64,000 nucleotides of DNA, taken from assembly GCF_000003605.2 (NCBI RefSeq), contig NW_003105110.1, positions 91,776-155,775 of the forward strand. Direction: 5' to 3'. Source of the stretch: Saccoglossus kowalevskii. Taxonomy: Eukaryota > Hemichordata > Enteropneusta > Harrimaniidae. The notes beneath the pieces were generated by a model. That model was not told the origin of the DNA and ran no database searches. It worked only from the letters and a program-made list of their open reading frames with translations. Each line of letters starts with the position of its first letter. The stretch's first letter is position 1. Below, piece by piece: positions 61,801-64,000 of this stretch. The position numbers and the translations under genes were made by a program.

Positions 61801-62043
61801 TTAGCTCCATGGTTCATGCCATTGTTCAATGTATTTCTTGCACTTCTCAGCCTGGTCGATTTGTCGCTTAAGATGAACTGACAGTGTGGCACTCTTCCTG
61901 ATTGAACTCAGTCCTGTTAATTTGGCGAGGCGATCAGCGTACGTAACTCCCGTTTTCGGTTGCTTAAAAAGATTAATGCACGATTTTAACTGGCCATGCG
62001 ATCTTAGTTTGTGTAGCATTATCCTACCGGGCAGGCGGAACAT
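61801..62043 (-). CDS. Small unassigned protein, 80 codons, possible mitochondrial presequence
   Basis: Starts MFRLPGRIMLHKLRSHGQLK, which is basic and amphipathic with no acidic residue in the first 45 positions, as in a mitochondrial targeting peptide. The frame ends in QAEKCKKYIEQWHEPWS and TAA. GC content is visibly higher than in the neighbourhood and the residue mix is protein-like. An in-frame upstream extension to 62085 exists (MTVWLFVPQALEIV) but lacks an ATG-initiated context as good as that at 62043. The first 13 codons lie in an inverted duplication with 61412-61469. I do not recognise the family. It could be a small host gene, a retrocopy, or one exon. Confidence 0.4.
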   Translation of the reverse strand: MFRLPGRIMLHKLRSHGQLKSCINLFKQPKTGVTYADRLAKLTGLSSIRKSATLSVHLKRQIDQAEKCKKYIEQWHEPWS

Positions 62044-62069
62044 TACAATCTCCAGCGCTTGGGGCACGA
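62012..62069 (-). repeat. Right arm of the inverted duplication
   Basis: Complement of 61412-61469. The two arms are about 540 bp apart and overlap the start of the 80-codon minus-strand frame. Confidence 0.75.
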
Positions 62070-62386
62070 ATAACCATACTGTCAAATACGCAACTTAAAG
62101 TTCGTCCAAAAACACAAATAAACTTTAACCTACAAATTTCATCTAGAATTGTATCATAAATAAGTTGTACTTTTGTTGGGTGCAGTTTAATAGTTTGTTT
62201 GGTTAGTTCATGATAAATCACAGTCCGATAATATTGCATCTTTAAATCATTGTAATTGTAATTCATCGTTGAAAATAATGTATCCGTCGAAACAGGCTCA
62301 ATCGGAAACTTTTTGGTCTCTACTGATGCGTTTTCCGAGGACTTCAGCCCGACGGAGGTTTTGCAAAATCTCGCATTAAAACCCAT
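62024..62386 (-). CDS. Open frame upstream of the 80-codon ORF, unassigned
   Basis: 120 codons, starting MGFNARFCKTSVGLKSSENA. The last third overlaps the next ORF in another frame and is probably not coding. The middle (TIKLHPTKVQLIYDTILDEI) is plausible protein. It may be an upstream exon, a 5' leader ORF, or chance. No recognised motif. Confidence 0.2.
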   Translation of the reverse strand: MGFNARFCKTSVGLKSSENASVETKKFPIEPVSTDTLFSTMNYNYNDLKMQYYRTVIYHELTKQTIKLHPTKVQLIYDTILDEICRLKFICVFGRTLSCVFDSMVIRAPSAGDCNVPPAR

Positions 62387-63299
62387 GGATTATAGGCTGC
62401 CCTTGTATACAGTTTGTGCAGATTTTTATATGGAAACTGTATTTTTTTTTAGATTACTACACACTGACTACAGTCTCGTATTTAATATGCGGCACGGGTA
62501 TTTCGAAGTGAATGACGGAAATGGAGAAAAATAGAATAAATACTGAATCAACTGTTTTAAATATATCATTGTACTGAAGCTTGTAGTATGACATATACGC
62601 TACTCCTACATGTACACACTTAATAATTTGACTAAAAATAAAAATCATGCAAAAATTACGGGTTACGTTGTAAATTATCGGTATCAATAAATCCCACTTA
62701 AATAAATTAATCTTGTTTGGAATATCACATGATTATTTTTTTATTGTGTTTTTTATTGTCGATTAACAAAGTTATGTTGAAATCACCCAGTTACTTTGAT
62801 CAGTTAAATAACACCGTGGCGTTTTTACGCCCTAATCGTAAGCACAGTTTGAAAAGAAAAGAAAAGTGCAGTTCTTTGAAAACTGTCAAGGCATTAGATA
62901 ATGCAATAAATGACTAAATTTATAAACTACCTAGAAGCTTTGTGTTATATGATTATTAGGCGCGAACATTCGAATCCGTTCAAACCAGAAACTACTAGTA
63001 TGTATATTGAAATATTCACCAGAAAACAGAATAAATGGAGATGTTAGGAAATCAATCTGAGTGGAATCAGTGCTTGATGTTTCTTTCCTACTATTTACGT
63101 AAACAGAACGCTATTTTCCCTCAGTTTTAGTGTATCACGGTGCGACATTTCACTACAGTAACATTACCTTGCACAACGTAGTCTGTGCAAAAAAAATCGT
63201 ATTTACGTTTTCACAGAAGTCAGATATTAATAAATAGTTAGGTTGTCACAAACATTTTTTTCTACTTTTTATCGAACGTTTTCAGGTAAAAAAAAAAAA
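62387..63299. other. Non-coding stretch
   Basis: Nothing recognised apart from short frames. An A-run of about 11 is at 63287-63299. Confidence 0.4.
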
Positions 63300-63622
63300 C
63301 TGCGGAAAAAATGGCTGTGCCCTATCGCGTGAAGAGCAAAGACCCATGGGAAGGAGATTGCGTGACTACAGGGAGTGCACTGTATATACTTGGCTGGTTC
63401 CCGCCTCAAGTGTCATGGCATACCAAGCCACAAGAGGCCGGCCCAAATGGAACAATATGGCGCACGTGAATAAGGCGATTACTAGTTACCTGCGTCCTAC
63501 CTGCCATTCGCAAAGGACGCCGGGAACCAGCGAAGCATTGACGCTGCACAGTTCGGCGTCTTCTCCACCGATCTGACGCATATCGCGCTAGGTGTGCCGG
63601 GAGTTTGTTCGAAATTTCGAAC
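63300..63622 (+). promoter_or_regulatory. GC-richer island, possible promoter or first exon
   Basis: GC and CpG content rise sharply against the AT-rich surroundings. An ATG in good context at 63311 (aaaaaATGGCT) opens a 52-codon frame MAVPYRVKSKDPWEGDCVTT... to TGA at 63469; a second frame is open from 63346 to 63576. A YY1-like ATGGCGCA and a CACGTG-like cgcacgtga follow at 63458-63468. The block ends in the 16-bp palindrome gttcgaaatttcgaac (63607-63622). No family recognised. It might be the start of a gene running out of the window. Confidence 0.3.
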
Positions 63623-64000
63623 GTTTCGAAGTCAATCGTAGATTTCCACGTATTTTACGGATATATTAAATCGTTTCAGAGACCTGTTTACTAAATAATG
63701 ATAAATGAAACTTAGAAAACTTGTAAGAACAAACTGGGCCCAAATTGCAATAAGTTTTTACGCTGCTAGAGTCTGGTTCGGATGGAGTTCTACACACGCT
63801 CAAGGACGTTCTATTTTCGAACTAGTTGAAACCGGAAATAACGCAACTACTTTCGAACTTCAAACACAAATTTGATTATCATTATTATGTGTTAGTTTCT
63901 GTTGTTTCAAAGATTGAATTATGTATGACAATAATATTTCACTCTATAAACAATTTCATAAAAATATGTGATTCAATAGGCAACCTCAAATTGTAAAAAG
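63623..64000. other. Non-coding end of window
   Basis: Further ttcgaa words occur at about 63625, 63814 and 63853. No gene recognised. Confidence 0.4.

Overview
This is a eukaryotic nuclear window from an animal. It is AT-rich, intron-bearing and full of transposon debris, with three runs of N that mark assembly gaps. The one clearly intact host gene belongs to the CSPG4/NG2 family, which is found only in animals. The repeats (short TA- and TTAA-flanked inverted-repeat elements, non-LTR retrotransposon tails, and a multicopy nuclease-like family) are typical of marine invertebrates. A hemichordate, echinoderm or lancelet would fit; the sequence alone does not settle the species.

Layout. Bases 1-42889 hold no gene I can defend. 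They look like upstream DNA and/or a long first intron of the CSPG4-like gene. They carry two TA-flanked MITE families, a TTAA-flanked MITE family, three tandem arrays (26, 63 and 22 bp units), a large hairpin-ended element with a 13-bp target duplication (33771-35000), and a U6 snRNA retropseudogene nested in a MITE (36534-36774). Bases 42890-50912 are the CSPG4-like gene on the + strand: two laminin-G domains, a Cys-rich EGF-like segment, a Lys-rich linker, 15 CSPG repeats, one transmembrane helix and a proline-rich tail ending in the PDZ ligand QYWV. The signal-peptide exon is not identified. One apparent 1-base deletion (near 43652) and one N gap (44818-44867) interrupt the reading frame and look like assembly faults. 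Bases 50913 to about 54930 are 3' UTR/downstream with two AATAAA candidates.

Bases 55154-61200 are a nested transposon graveyard. A decayed copy of a multicopy metazoan protein with FEN1/XPG-like (PIN) nuclease motifs is split by a 5'-truncated non-LTR retrotransposon and followed by a second retrotransposon tail. Bases 61412-62069 are bounded by an inverted duplication that shares the start of a small 80-codon minus-strand ORF with a mitochondrial-presequence look. Bases 63300-63620 are a more GC-rich patch that may be a promoter or first exon.

The CSPG4-like gene and the decayed mobile elements have no evident functional link. The most unusual material is the PIN-nuclease-like family with its Cys-rich tail, the regulatory-motif arrays (NF-Y-type and ZNF143-type sites in tandem), and a perfect acceptor-donor juxtaposition at 12026/12027 that resembles a recursive splice site.
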